A stretch of 64,000 nt of DNA from Bacteroidota bacterium (GCA_026391455.1 JAPLEH010000010.1:124001-188000); one strand, 5' to 3'. Shown: positions 53,292 through 63,052, numbered from the stretch's first letter. The notes: generated by a model not told the origin, from the letters alone. A program made the numbers and translations.

Positions 53292-54050
53292 TTAGCCAGC
53301 AGATATATTTACCTGTTTGAGTACTGCTGCAAATTCATGTTTCCGCTCCCGGGCTATGCTGATAACCTGCTGATTGACCAGTGTTGCTGATGCAGAATCA
53401 GCCGCAATGGATGAAATAAACCGGATATTGACCAGATAACTCCTATGGGTGCGGAAAAACCCTTCTTCCATAGTAAGTTGCCCTTCGTAATCTTTGATAT
53501 TTCGGCTTACCAATATTTTATTGCCGTCTTTCAAAAAAATGTTGACATAACTCCCTTCAGACCGAAGATGGGTAATGTCAGACACATCGATAAAGAGGCT
53601 GCCTTCACTTACCGGCACCACTATTTTCTTAATCCGTTGTTCACGGAGATTGGCTTTAAGGGTCTCCAGCCGCTCACGCACGAGCGAGTTGCCTCTGATT
53701 TTCTCCGCCTTCTCCACTGCCTTTACCAATTGTTCGATCTGTACCGGCTTCAGCAAATAATCTACAGCACTTACCTGAAAAGCTTTGAGTGCAAATTCAC
53801 TGTATGCAGTAACGAAGATCACTTCAAAGTTTACTTCATCAAAAAATTCCAGCAGTTGAAAACCATTGTACCCCGGCATTTCTATATCCAGAAAAACGAT
53901 GTCCGGCTTCTCCCGCTGAATGAGCTTCACCCCTTCCACTACATCGGGTGCTGTGCCGGCAATGGTCAGTGAAGGGCAATATTCAGTAATAAAGGATTCA
54001 AGTATCCTCCTGGCTTTTGCTTCGTCGTCAATTATTACTGTCTTTAACAT
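53292..54050 (-). CDS. LytTR-family response regulator
   Basis: 252 residues. Receiver domain: DDE (8-10), phospho-acceptor Asp55 (FLDIEMPG), FVTAYSEFALKAF and LLKPV with the conserved Lys. LytTR DNA-binding domain from about 140: GSLFIDVSDITHLRSEGSYVNIFL and RTHRSYLVNIRFISSI. No kinase lies next to it, but a large propeller-sensor kinase (59765-62779) is encoded 5.7 kb upstream on the same strand with three secreted-protein genes in between. That kinase has no receiver domain and is the natural partner. Confidence 0.9.
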   Translation of the reverse strand: MLKTVIIDDEAKARRILESFITEYCPSLTIAGTAPDVVEGVKLIQREKPDIVFLDIEMPGYNGFQLLEFFDEVNFEVIFVTAYSEFALKAFQVSAVDYLLKPVQIEQLVKAVEKAEKIRGNSLVRERLETLKANLREQRIKKIVVPVSEGSLFIDVSDITHLRSEGSYVNIFLKDGNKILVSRNIKDYEGQLTMEEGFFRTHRSYLVNIRFISSIAADSASATLVNQQVISIARERKHEFAAVLKQVNISAG

Positions 54051-54087
54051 ATAGCGTAATATACGGTGTTAAAATTATTCATACAAA

Positions 54088-54123
54088 GCATACAAGCCAA
54101 ACCAACTGGTTCAGCCTGTATGC
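54088..54123 (-). terminator. Terminator-like hairpin
   Basis: GCATACA (54088-54094) and TGTATGC (54117-54123) close a long imperfect hairpin with inner AACCA/TGGTT pairing. On the minus strand a TTTGTATGAATAATTTT stretch follows. It lies between the secreted protein gene and the response regulator gene. Confidence 0.45.
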
Positions 54124-54146
54124 AAAGAATAAGGTTTACTGAATCA

Positions 54147-55268
54147 TTACTCAATAGCATCTTTAAATGCCTTGTACCGGTCTGACCAGCCGCCGGCACC
54201 GGCATTATATTTTACAGCGAGGCTGCCTTCGGCCAGTTTTGCGCCGTTTGTTTTATCCTTATAGGCATAAATAGTCACTTTCAGGTTCATCTTGCCGCCA
54301 TCTTTCAGGGAGCCATCGGCTATATTCTGGTGAATGGCAAAAGTGAGGGCTCTGTTGAAGTCGAAATTATCCCACAACCAACTTTGCGCCATGTATTCAC
54401 TGTTGAAGAGTACTTTGGGAGCATGTAATTTACTGTAAGCGCTGCTGCTGCTTCGGATCGTCATCCAGTCCACTTTGTATTTCCCCATTTCAAACACCAC
54501 ATTGTATGCGCCGCCACATTCTGCACAAACTTCATTGATGCTTTTATCAAAATAACCTTTCATGGCAAGGCCATTGCCAGCAACCCATTCTGTAATAAAA
54601 TACTCGGGGCTTTCACTTGCATCATCTTTTCTGTTTTCAAACACACCTTGTCCGCCGGTAAAAATTATCTTCCCCACATTTTCCTTATACGCTTTGAATT
54701 CATTGAGTTTTTTGCGTAAGCCAGCCGAGGCTGCCGCATCCGTTTTCTTTTTTCCCGCTTCGTATTTGGCAAGACCGGTTTCTTCATCCCAGGTTTTCAG
54801 CAGGTCGGAGGTTTTGGCGAGTACTACATAGCCTTTATCAGAGGTACAGTTTAAAAACAGTACGTCTTTATCCAATTGCATAATATCAAATGGTTTGTTC
54901 ACCAGATTACCCGTAAAGAGCATAACACCCATCTTTGTAAACATCTTTTCTTCAAAGCTGAATACAGTCGGATCTACTTTCTGCTTGTTGCCCCGGTATT
55001 TGCGGATCATGGTGAGCTTGAAGCGGTTTACGATGGTACCATTTTCCTCTTTTACAAACTCCACGATCATGTCTTCCACTTTATCGCCATAGTAATCCCA
55101 GGGCGTACTGAGTTTGTAGGTGCCACTGAGACCATACTCGTCGGTAACAGTGGTCGTGGCAGCGGCGTCGTCGCCTTTATTGCCTTTGAGTTTGCCAAGC
55201 AATCCCTGGCTGAATGTAGTGCTACTGATCGTGGTGACCAGAAAAAGGAAAAGAATACTTTTTTTCAT
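54147..55268 (-). CDS. Secreted protein of unknown function
   Basis: 373 residues, signal peptide MKKSILFLFLVTTISSTTFS|Q. A short linker of Ala, Thr and Asp (DDAAATTTVTDE) follows. The body is beta-rich: GLSGTYKLSTPWDYYG, FKLTMIRKYRGNKQ, MGVMLFTGN, GYVVLAKTSD. A CAECGG pair is present at about 254-259. The final ~75 residues (WLWDNFDFNRALTFAIHQNIADG ... LKVTIYAYKDKTNGAKLAEGSLAVKYN) form another beta domain. No family recognised. It is part of the minus-strand cluster lying between the kinase and the response regulator. Confidence 0.75.
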   Translation of the reverse strand: MKKSILFLFLVTTISSTTFSQGLLGKLKGNKGDDAAATTTVTDEYGLSGTYKLSTPWDYYGDKVEDMIVEFVKEENGTIVNRFKLTMIRKYRGNKQKVDPTVFSFEEKMFTKMGVMLFTGNLVNKPFDIMQLDKDVLFLNCTSDKGYVVLAKTSDLLKTWDEETGLAKYEAGKKKTDAAASAGLRKKLNEFKAYKENVGKIIFTGGQGVFENRKDDASESPEYFITEWVAGNGLAMKGYFDKSINEVCAECGGAYNVVFEMGKYKVDWMTIRSSSSAYSKLHAPKVLFNSEYMAQSWLWDNFDFNRALTFAIHQNIADGSLKDGGKMNLKVTIYAYKDKTNGAKLAEGSLAVKYNAGAGGWSDRYKAFKDAIE

Positions 55269-55353
55269 TATTTTTTGTTTTAAAAGTTTATGATTAAAAA
55301 ATGCAATTGACTATTAAGAATTGTTTTCGCAGAATGGTTAATACAGATTGCTA

Positions 55354-56760
55354 TTACCAACTGAAACTCACGGCTCCGTTGTTCACATCAATGGCACCAT
55401 CATTACCAGGCAGGCCGCTTGCACCGTTGTTGCCTGCAATCAGTCCGCGTCCGGCTTTTCCTCCGGTACCGCCATTTCCTGCTTTATTTTCAATGTTGAA
55501 ATACGTTGCTTGAACAGATGCGGCCGAGCGGATGATAGTAATATTTCCGCCATTACCACCTTTGCCACCATTGCCCTGTCCGCATTGTGTACTTTTACCG
55601 CCATTCCCGCCGTTGCCTCCATCACCGCCGTTGCCTCCATTGCATATAATATGAATGCTGGCGGATGGGCTGCTCTTTACCCGAATGGTTTGATGCTCCT
55701 TGTTTTTTATTATTTCATACTGATAAAGTGGTGTGCCCGTTTTACGGTGGGTAATTTCCTTTATCCGAATAGTGATATCGCCACCCGAAATACCCATATC
55801 TCCATTATTACCAGCCTTGCCGCTGCCTACATTCGGACACCAGCCACTTCCATCGCTTCCCATAGATCCGTTTCTGCCAGCTCCACCGGTGCTGTATAAA
55901 AAAATCGGAGTGCCATAGTCAATCGTTATATGCTGGGTGATCTTTTGAGAGGGGTTATATTTATTTGCAATGCTGAGTACCAGTTCATCATTGGGAAATA
56001 AAGCAGCATCCGATCCGATTTCCAATGTACCATCGGCGAAACTGCAACCCGGAGCTTCAATGATATAACTGTCTTCAAACGCTGCTTTACCACCCAGGTT
56101 GGTTGTTTTCAACTGGAACCCATCTGCCAGGGTTGCAATCACTCCGAATTTAAGTTTACTGAACAGTCCAATAGAAGCAGGCTTGTCCATTAACTGGATG
56201 GTCAACGATTTTACTGTTTTATTTTTTATGCTGTTTTGGTCCCGTTCCTTTTGCTCAGCGGCTTCCTTGTTTTGTGCCATTTCTGTGCGAATCGTGGTTT
56301 GACTATTCAATGCAGCCGTACGATATGCGGCGATATCTTCTGCCGCTGCTTTCAGACTTTTGGAATCTCCGTTGGCAGGTATCAGTTCATACAATACTTC
56401 GTAGGTGATGCTGCTGTTGGTGGAACCGTTGATTTGCTTGTAATACACTGCATAATTGTCAAAGAAAATCAGTTTAGCTGATTCATAACTGAAGTACCCC
56501 GGCTGTTCGGGCAGGTCTGGTACAAACAGTTCATCCACCACACCGGCTCTCTTCACCAGCACGTTTTCCACTTTATTGTCCGCATTACGGGTAATGGTTA
56601 CGGGCCATTGTTTATTAACTTTATCCAGTTTTCCCTGGTCGTTGCGATATACCGAATAATTACCGCTGGTATAATTGCTCAGCATTTCATGCTGGTTTTT
56701 ATATTGGGAGAATGCCAGTGCCGGCAGCGTAAAAACGATCAATAGAAACAGGAAGCGCAT
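55354..56760 (-). CDS. Secreted protein with glycine-rich collagen-like C-terminus
   Basis: 468 residues from the ATG at 56760; the 17-codon upstream extension lacks a signal. Signal peptide MRFLFLLIVFTLPALAFS|Q. An N-terminal domain (about 20-160) is followed by a helical stretch rich in Ala/Glu/Gln (ALNSQTTIRTEMAQNKEAAEQKERDQ), a beta domain (LTIQLMDKPASIGLFSKLKFG), then a GGAGRNGSMGSDGSGW segment near 305 and, from about 390 on, GGDGGNGGNGGKS-type repeats and GGTGGKAGRG...GNNGASG. This resembles the Gly-rich repeat part of some Bacteroidota adhesins. No T9SS tail is evident. Role unknown, likely a surface or fibrous protein. Confidence 0.75.
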   Translation of the reverse strand: MRFLFLLIVFTLPALAFSQYKNQHEMLSNYTSGNYSVYRNDQGKLDKVNKQWPVTITRNADNKVENVLVKRAGVVDELFVPDLPEQPGYFSYESAKLIFFDNYAVYYKQINGSTNSSITYEVLYELIPANGDSKSLKAAAEDIAAYRTAALNSQTTIRTEMAQNKEAAEQKERDQNSIKNKTVKSLTIQLMDKPASIGLFSKLKFGVIATLADGFQLKTTNLGGKAAFEDSYIIEAPGCSFADGTLEIGSDAALFPNDELVLSIANKYNPSQKITQHITIDYGTPIFLYSTGGAGRNGSMGSDGSGWCPNVGSGKAGNNGDMGISGGDITIRIKEITHRKTGTPLYQYEIIKNKEHQTIRVKSSPSASIHIICNGGNGGDGGNGGNGGKSTQCGQGNGGKGGNGGNITIIRSAASVQATYFNIENKAGNGGTGGKAGRGLIAGNNGASGLPGNDGAIDVNNGAVSFSW

Positions 56761-56849
56761 AGTGGTTGTGTTTGGTATACAAAGATTGCGTTGCATGCAG
56801 GTGAATTGCAAATGGGGTTTGTGAACCGTTGAAATGGCTTTGTGAACTG

Positions 56850-56878
56850 AAATAAAAAAGCCGCCAGGTGGCGGCTTT
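56850..56878 (-). terminator. Rho-independent terminator
   Basis: AAAGCCGCC / GGCGGCTTT, a 9-bp perfect stem with a 4-base loop. On the minus strand it is followed by TTTTTTATTT. It terminates the S74-domain protein gene. Confidence 0.9.
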
Positions 56879-56897
56879 ACAGTTAGTGTATGGTCAA

Positions 56898-59669
56898 TTA
56901 CTGCCGGATCATTTTTTCCGAAGCAACTAACTTTCCGTTTACATAGAGGGAGCAGGTATATACACCCGCAGTCAATTTTTGTGTATTTACTTTCAAGATA
57001 CCTGTACCATCACCCTGCAGTGTTTCTGAAGAGATCGGTTGACCGTTTACGGTACTGAATACAATCTTTCCCTGTTGGGAGCCGGCTGGCATTTGATACC
57101 GGATATTCACTTCGCCGGAAAAGGGGTTGGGCGATATGGTGAGCCATTGTATATTTTCTGAGTTACTGAGTTCTGTGTATGTAATTGGAGTTTTGGTTTC
57201 CGTCAGCAACAACAGTTTACGCAGTTCGTCGATCTGCGCCTGTTGTTTTTCGATCATGGCCTGTTGCTCCTGTACGGCTTTTACCAGGGGCACTACAAAC
57301 TGCCCGTAGGCAAGGCTGTAATTATCTTTTACAGAGGAGGGTTTATGTACACCGTTGAAATCATAGCCGGTTTCTTTTGCTGCAGCTTCCACTTCCTGTG
57401 CAATGAAGCCGCTCTGGCGTATGGAAGTGGAGGGACCGAAATCCATCTGCATCATCTCCTTTTGAATACTGTCTGGCAGGTCTGTATTGAGAAACTCCTG
57501 GAATTTACGTGTATCGAAGTTATAAACAACAGGTCTCAGTTTTTTGATGAACGCAAGTCCCTTTACATCCTTTTCAGTTATATTAGTTTTAAATCGTCCA
57601 TCAGAAACGGTATAGATCACGGTGCCTTCTATTGTTCGAACGGTGGTATTGCCCAATCGGATTTTATCATTGTCATTAGAAGATGCGTTATAGCCGATAG
57701 CAGTAGCATTGGAAAAGGAAGTTCCGCAATAGGTATACGCCCCCAGTCCGGTATTTCGGTTACCGGTAAGATTTCCCAATAATGATCGTTGCCCAATCGC
57801 CGTATTGCCGGAGCCGGATGTATTTTGACGCTGGGAACCGATACCTATTGCAGTATTGTATATACCATCTATATTATCACCCAATGCAGCCGCGCCAATG
57901 GCAGTATTATAACTTCCGGATACATTACTGATCAGTGCCCTTTCCCCAAAGGCGGTATTTTGGGAGCCCGAGATATTATTGGTTAACGCATTCCATCCGG
58001 CAGCCGTATTACGGAAGCCATCAATATTACTATTCAGGGTTTTATATCCGAGGGCCACATTATTTTCGCCGGTCGTATTGCTCTCCATTGCTTTGCTGCC
58101 TACCGCTGTATTCTCCGCACCAGCAAAATTCTGGGTAAGCGCCCGAAATCCCACCGCGGTATTATTGCTCAAATTGGACCCTGATACGAGGGTGGCAAAG
58201 CCAATCGCTGTATTGTTTTCTCCGGTGCTATTCATCAGCAGCGATGATACCCCTACAGCGGTATTACGGTTGCCGGTAGTATTAAAGTACATAGAAGCCA
58301 GCCCGATGGCTGTATTATCAAAACCGGTAGTGTTGGTAGTAAGCGCCCGCATACCGTTGGCGGTATTTCCATTACCCATATTAAACTCACCGCATTTAAA
58401 ACCAAAAAATGTATTGCCATTCAGATGGTCAATCCGGCCTGATCTGGCATTATTAACCCGAATATTGAAAGGTACATTATCGGTGGTACCAATGAAGTGT
58501 ACATTATCGGCGGTGCCGGCATTACCTGTAAGTTTCCATTCATTTATGGGTGCTGCCGGAAGGGGTTGCCAGGTAGCTATTCCACTGGCATCCGATGTGA
58601 GTACTTTTCCCAAACCGGGTACACCACCCGTTACCTGCAACTGGCCAGTAATAAAAATGGCAGTATTGCCCACTCCATTATACACTTTACTTACGCTTGC
58701 GTTCCCTAATTGGATGGCATCACTTTCATATACCAGGGCACCATTTCCGATAGCGGTGGTGTTATTCAAACCGTCTGTTGCCACACCCGCATTCATTCCT
58801 ATTGCAGTATTATTGCTTCCGGAAATATTTTGATACAGAGCCTGCCACCCGATTCCGGTATTGCCCGATCCGGTAGTATTATTAAAAATAGCAGAGACTC
58901 CAAAGCCGGTGTTTTGACCGCCCGTACTATTTTTATGTATAGCAGCATATCCACTTCCAGTATTCCCGCTGCCGGTAGTAGTGAAGTGTAAGGCCCAGGA
59001 ACCGTTGGCCGTATTCTCATTACCCGTAGTGTTGTTGTACAATGCCTTGTAGCCGGTACCCGTAGTGTACGACTGCAGGTTATTGTATAAAGCTTCAAAA
59101 CCAACGGCCGTACTTCTGTTGCCAGATACATTGGCAAACAAAGCCTGGTAACCATTGGCTGTATTCTCATCGCCGCTAACATTGGAATACATGGCCTGAA
59201 AACCATTGGCCATATTATAACTCCCGTTGTTCTGCATCATCGCTTTGTAGCCGGTGGCAGTGTTGCGTTCTCCGCCTGCGTTTGTATACAAAGATCCGTA
59301 TCCGAGTGCGGTATTGAAATTGCCCTGATTCTGATACAGCGTTTGCAGACCTACTGCCACGTTATAGCCCCCGCCGATATTGCTGTACATACTCTGGTAT
59401 CCGATAGCAACGTTTTGCGGGCCAATGGTATTATTGCGGAGCGCTTCAAATCCTATTCCGATATTAAACTGACCTCCATCCGATGCAAGGGCATTTTTCC
59501 CGATCGCCACACTGTTCACCCCGTTTACGGGTACACTGTTCTGGTCATACGATACAGACTGGGCGGATACAGATCTCCCTGCCAATAACGATAAAAGAGT
59601 TATGATAAAGAATAAAAAGTTCAGCCGGTATTGGCGTTTACTAACGGTATGGAATATGCGCAGTTTCAT
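56898..59669 (-). CDS. Fibre-like surface protein: YadA-head repeats, S74 chaperone domain, T9SS tail
   Basis: 923 residues, signal peptide ending near residue 36 (GRSVSA|Q). Two blocks of ~23-residue repeats of the type GxxNTAxGxxALxxNxTG (about 45-300 and 435-670) look like the trimeric left-handed beta-roll of YadA/Hia heads. They are separated by KVLTSDASGIATWQPLP, a segment common in tail-fibre-like proteins. The peptidase S74 intramolecular chaperone starts at SDGRFK (689-694, the Ser-Lys pair), with KGLAFIKKLRPVVYNF, and ends in a coiled coil (VKAVQEQQAMIEKQQAQIDELRKLL). The last ~90 residues (LTISPNPFSG ... TAGVYTCSLYVNGK) are a T9SS type A tail. S74 domains normally autocleave at their N-terminus after trimer folding, which conflicts with a C-terminal sorting signal. 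Confidence 0.88.
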   Translation of the reverse strand: MKLRIFHTVSKRQYRLNFLFFIITLLSLLAGRSVSAQSVSYDQNSVPVNGVNSVAIGKNALASDGGQFNIGIGFEALRNNTIGPQNVAIGYQSMYSNIGGGYNVAVGLQTLYQNQGNFNTALGYGSLYTNAGGERNTATGYKAMMQNNGSYNMANGFQAMYSNVSGDENTANGYQALFANVSGNRSTAVGFEALYNNLQSYTTGTGYKALYNNTTGNENTANGSWALHFTTTGSGNTGSGYAAIHKNSTGGQNTGFGVSAIFNNTTGSGNTGIGWQALYQNISGSNNTAIGMNAGVATDGLNNTTAIGNGALVYESDAIQLGNASVSKVYNGVGNTAIFITGQLQVTGGVPGLGKVLTSDASGIATWQPLPAAPINEWKLTGNAGTADNVHFIGTTDNVPFNIRVNNARSGRIDHLNGNTFFGFKCGEFNMGNGNTANGMRALTTNTTGFDNTAIGLASMYFNTTGNRNTAVGVSSLLMNSTGENNTAIGFATLVSGSNLSNNTAVGFRALTQNFAGAENTAVGSKAMESNTTGENNVALGYKTLNSNIDGFRNTAAGWNALTNNISGSQNTAFGERALISNVSGSYNTAIGAAALGDNIDGIYNTAIGIGSQRQNTSGSGNTAIGQRSLLGNLTGNRNTGLGAYTYCGTSFSNATAIGYNASSNDNDKIRLGNTTVRTIEGTVIYTVSDGRFKTNITEKDVKGLAFIKKLRPVVYNFDTRKFQEFLNTDLPDSIQKEMMQMDFGPSTSIRQSGFIAQEVEAAAKETGYDFNGVHKPSSVKDNYSLAYGQFVVPLVKAVQEQQAMIEKQQAQIDELRKLLLLTETKTPITYTELSNSENIQWLTISPNPFSGEVNIRYQMPAGSQQGKIVFSTVNGQPISSETLQGDGTGILKVNTQKLTAGVYTCSLYVNGKLVASEKMIRQ

Positions 59670-59764
59670 GGTAAAATGTTTTGAACCTGAAATTTGCGCA
59701 AAGGCTGTCCGTCAAACAAATCCGGTTTGTGAACAGCAGGTATGAGTTTGTAAAAGTGACAAGA

Positions 59765-62700
59765 TTACAGCGGAATACAAATTTCCACCCGGGTACCGGT
59801 TCCATTACCAGATGCATCGGTGAGGTCTTCGTATTGCATAGAAATAGGTGCTTTCAACTGTACATTGAGTAATTCAATTCTTTTTTGCATGGCACCCGTT
59901 GCAAAGGATGTATGCTTTTTCAGCCGTTGTGCATTGATCTCTCCACTCCGTTTTCTGCCGATCCCATTATCCGTAATAGTGCAGCATAGCAGAGTTGGGC
60001 TCTTCAGATAAAAGTGAACTGCAATCTCTTTTATTCCGGTTCGGTGTAAGAGACCATGCTTCACCGCATTCTCGATATGCGGCTGTATCAGCATGGCAGG
60101 AATCCGGATATATTCCGGTTCCACATCTGCAGCAGCATTCACCGTCCAGTGAAATGCATCTTCAAATCGCAACGCTTCCAGTTCAAGATACAATTGGAGC
60201 ATTTTGATTTCATCTTCGAGTAATACATCCTGGCTATTGCTCATGTCGAGCGTCATGCGCATCAGATCGGCAAATTTACCCATGTACATATTGGCACTCT
60301 TCTTATCGTTGAGTAAGATGAACTCCTGAATGCTATTCAGCGCATTGAACATAAAATGCGGGTTCATCTGTGCTTTGATGCCAGCGAGCTGACTCCTGTT
60401 GAGATCACTTTCCAGCCTTGCCAGTTTTAGTTTCTCCTGTTCACGCTGCTGCACTTTTCGCAGGCGCTGCCGAAACAACAATCCGATCAATAATACAATG
60501 AACCCCGCCACCACGATACGAAACCAGGTAGTACGGTAATAAGGCGGGCTGATGCTGAATGTATACGTGACCGGTGCGGAGAGTGGTTTTTCATCAGTGC
60601 CAGTCAGATAGATCTCAAATGTATAATTACCTGATTGGAGGGATTTGTATTCAAAAAAATCGGTGCTGATTGGCACCACCAGAAAATCATTATCCACTCC
60701 CTTCAGTCTGTATTTATACCGGAGCAGCGCCCGGTTGTTGTATGCCGGTGTTTCCACACTGAAGCTAAAGGAGTTTTCATTGACACCAAACCGGTGCCGG
60801 AGTGTGTCGGCAGTTTGCCGGTTGCAATACACATTTCGAAGATAAACCCGAAGTCCCGTATCCCTGCTCAGCCGAATGGTATCAGGTATATATAATAATC
60901 CTCCGGGAGTACTAACATAAAGGTTGTCTTTTACCAGCGCGGCACCATTAATCTTGAATCCGGGAAGCCCCAGCGTTTTATCGATCAGGTAGAATCCGCC
61001 TGTGGAGGGATCAAAATACTGAATGCCTTTATCGGTGAGTATCCAGAGATGATTTTTACCTGCTATTATCTTGTAGATAGTATTGCTGGCCAGCCCGTCG
61101 TTAATGGTATATTGTAAGAATGCCTTCTCGTTTCGGATCACGATCAGCCCCTGCGAGAACGTACCTGCATACACATTGCCCTCATAGCTACAGAAGGAAG
61201 TGGCATAAATGGATTCATTCTTCCATCGTATGTTCGACTTGCTGTTTTCGCGGTGAAGTGTAATACCATTTTTATCTGCGCCCCAACAGGTATTGGTGGC
61301 CTCATCGAAATAAACAGCCCTGCCGCGTTCTTTCGACAACACCAACGATATACGAACTTCAGCTTTACTCGTATCTGATTTTTTTTCAGCCTGAATTTCA
61401 TTACCGTTCAACCACCCTGGAGGAATACGTTGGTTAACCGGCACATCATCCAGGCTCATTAATTGAATATCGGCGGGAGATGCAATGAGTGCAGCTTTCC
61501 ATTTGGGTATAAACACCATATCTTTCGCTGAGTATACCAGCCCATTCCCACTCTTCATCTGTTTTTCGTTGCCGGCAAATGCAGAAAGATACACTTTATC
61601 ACTGCTCCAGTTTAGCATTTGCATTTCCGGACTGTAAAACAGACTTTGTATTTTGGTGGAATAAGGATTCGGCACTACCAGTTTTTTGTAAACGCCCGCT
61701 TTCATGCTTCCCAGTTCCCCATTGAAGTACCCCAGCAATAATGTACCGGCCGGCCCTTCGCTTACGGTACTGATGGTACTGAACAGTGGGGCATTTACCG
61801 GATTAGTTAGTTGCCTTAATCCCTGTGCAGGATAAAACCAGATTCCTTCCGATAAGGTACCGATCCATAAATTGCCCAGTTTGTCTTCGCAAAAAGCGCT
61901 GATTGTTTGTCCGCCGATCAGTTTTTGTTCAATTGTAAAATTACCCGAAGGTTGCCGGGCACAGATATAGAGTCCGTCATTGGTGGAAAATGCCACTTTG
62001 CCATTTTTCAGCGGAGCAACGTTAATAAAACCGGGCACCGGCACCTGCTGATCCGGGTATGCTTCATTGCCTTCCACTTTATAGAGTTTATTCTCGTCGC
62101 GGAGGAAATAATACATATTCCCGTTGAGTTGCGTTACATACCTGATTGCATTTTTCGCTTCCGCTTTATTGAGTGTAAGCCCCAGGCTACCATTGGTGTA
62201 GGTTGCCACCACCGCTTTATTTCCCGCTGGCAGCAGGCTTGCACTGAACCATAGCTTTCCATCGCTGTCATAAAAGGGGTTGATGCCAGGATATTGTAAA
62301 ACCGTATCAGTTTGGTATAGGGGTGCTTGTCTGGAGAAGGAATGCATGGGTTTAAAAACAGCAGTCCGGTTTTGCTCGGTGGTAACGACCAGTTCATTAT
62401 GAGGGCCAATGGCAAATGGTGCAACGCTGCTGATACGGATATTATCCGGCAGATTGAAAACAACCAGTGAATCATCCTGCACATAAAATAGCTGGCCCGC
62501 AAAATTATTGGCCCATATTCGGCCATAGGAATCTTCGCAAATACATCCCGTAGCTTTTGATTTCAGCAATGGGCTTGCATAATACCGGAACCCCTGACCA
62601 TTATAACGACAGAGTCCGCTGTTTGTACTGATCCAGATAATGCCTTTCCGGTCCTGCTTGAGAAAATAAATTTCATTATCCGGCAACCCGTCATCTTCCG

Positions 62701-62779
62701 TTATCTGCCGGCCTACAGGTTGCTGAGCAGAAAGAAAGGTATGCAGCAGTATTGACAAAAAAAGAAGTGCCGGACGCAA
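59765..62779 (-). CDS. Beta-propeller sensor histidine kinase (LytS-type core)
   Basis: 1004 residues from a TTG at 62779, chosen because it opens a signal peptide (MRPALLFLSILLHTFLSA|Q); the ATG 53 codons earlier adds an unusual Cys/Phe-rich extension. Reg_prop-like propeller repeats (DDGLPDNEIYFLKQDRKGIIWISTNSG and many similar blades) fill about 25-620. A Y_Y_Y domain with YRLKGVDNDFLVV lies at about 660-730. One membrane helix is at about 745-765 (RIVVAGFIVLLIGLLF). The cytoplasmic core has NPHFMFNALNS (His808), an N-box in PHIENAVKHG and IGRKRSG. No receiver or HTH follows, unlike typical hybrid regulators. It senses extracellular glycans or peptides, by analogy with the family. The partner is probably the LytTR regulator at 53292-54050. 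Confidence 0.85.
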   Translation of the reverse strand: MRPALLFLSILLHTFLSAQQPVGRQITEDDGLPDNEIYFLKQDRKGIIWISTNSGLCRYNGQGFRYYASPLLKSKATGCICEDSYGRIWANNFAGQLFYVQDDSLVVFNLPDNIRISSVAPFAIGPHNELVVTTEQNRTAVFKPMHSFSRQAPLYQTDTVLQYPGINPFYDSDGKLWFSASLLPAGNKAVVATYTNGSLGLTLNKAEAKNAIRYVTQLNGNMYYFLRDENKLYKVEGNEAYPDQQVPVPGFINVAPLKNGKVAFSTNDGLYICARQPSGNFTIEQKLIGGQTISAFCEDKLGNLWIGTLSEGIWFYPAQGLRQLTNPVNAPLFSTISTVSEGPAGTLLLGYFNGELGSMKAGVYKKLVVPNPYSTKIQSLFYSPEMQMLNWSSDKVYLSAFAGNEKQMKSGNGLVYSAKDMVFIPKWKAALIASPADIQLMSLDDVPVNQRIPPGWLNGNEIQAEKKSDTSKAEVRISLVLSKERGRAVYFDEATNTCWGADKNGITLHRENSKSNIRWKNESIYATSFCSYEGNVYAGTFSQGLIVIRNEKAFLQYTINDGLASNTIYKIIAGKNHLWILTDKGIQYFDPSTGGFYLIDKTLGLPGFKINGAALVKDNLYVSTPGGLLYIPDTIRLSRDTGLRVYLRNVYCNRQTADTLRHRFGVNENSFSFSVETPAYNNRALLRYKYRLKGVDNDFLVVPISTDFFEYKSLQSGNYTFEIYLTGTDEKPLSAPVTYTFSISPPYYRTTWFRIVVAGFIVLLIGLLFRQRLRKVQQREQEKLKLARLESDLNRSQLAGIKAQMNPHFMFNALNSIQEFILLNDKKSANMYMGKFADLMRMTLDMSNSQDVLLEDEIKMLQLYLELEALRFEDAFHWTVNAAADVEPEYIRIPAMLIQPHIENAVKHGLLHRTGIKEIAVHFYLKSPTLLCCTITDNGIGRKRSGEINAQRLKKHTSFATGAMQKRIELLNVQLKAPISMQYEDLTDASGNGTGTRVEICIPL

Positions 62780-63052
62780 TGGTTTTTGCGGAAAGATAAG
62801 GGAACCACTTCGAATTGCATAAAATGGCGCTTCTCCATGTATAGTTTGTATAAGAGGGCAGGCTGCGATCAAAACGTTTCTGAAAGATGAGATAACATGC
62901 CTGCAGAAAGAGTAAAATGGGTAAAAGCATTCGTACATTGGTCCTTCGTTACGATATACTTTGCAAATATTTTATTCATTCTGCGCTCAGAAAGGGTTTT
63001 ATCCACTTACTTTGCTTTACAAAATAGCCATAACCCTTCTTAAAATTATCGT

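Noticed and set aside
57979-58833. A 284-codon plus-strand frame inside the S74-protein gene
   Set aside because: It is the antisense of tandem GNxNTA repeats, which keep a frame open by repetition. The minus-strand gene has a signal peptide, S74 motif and T9SS tail.
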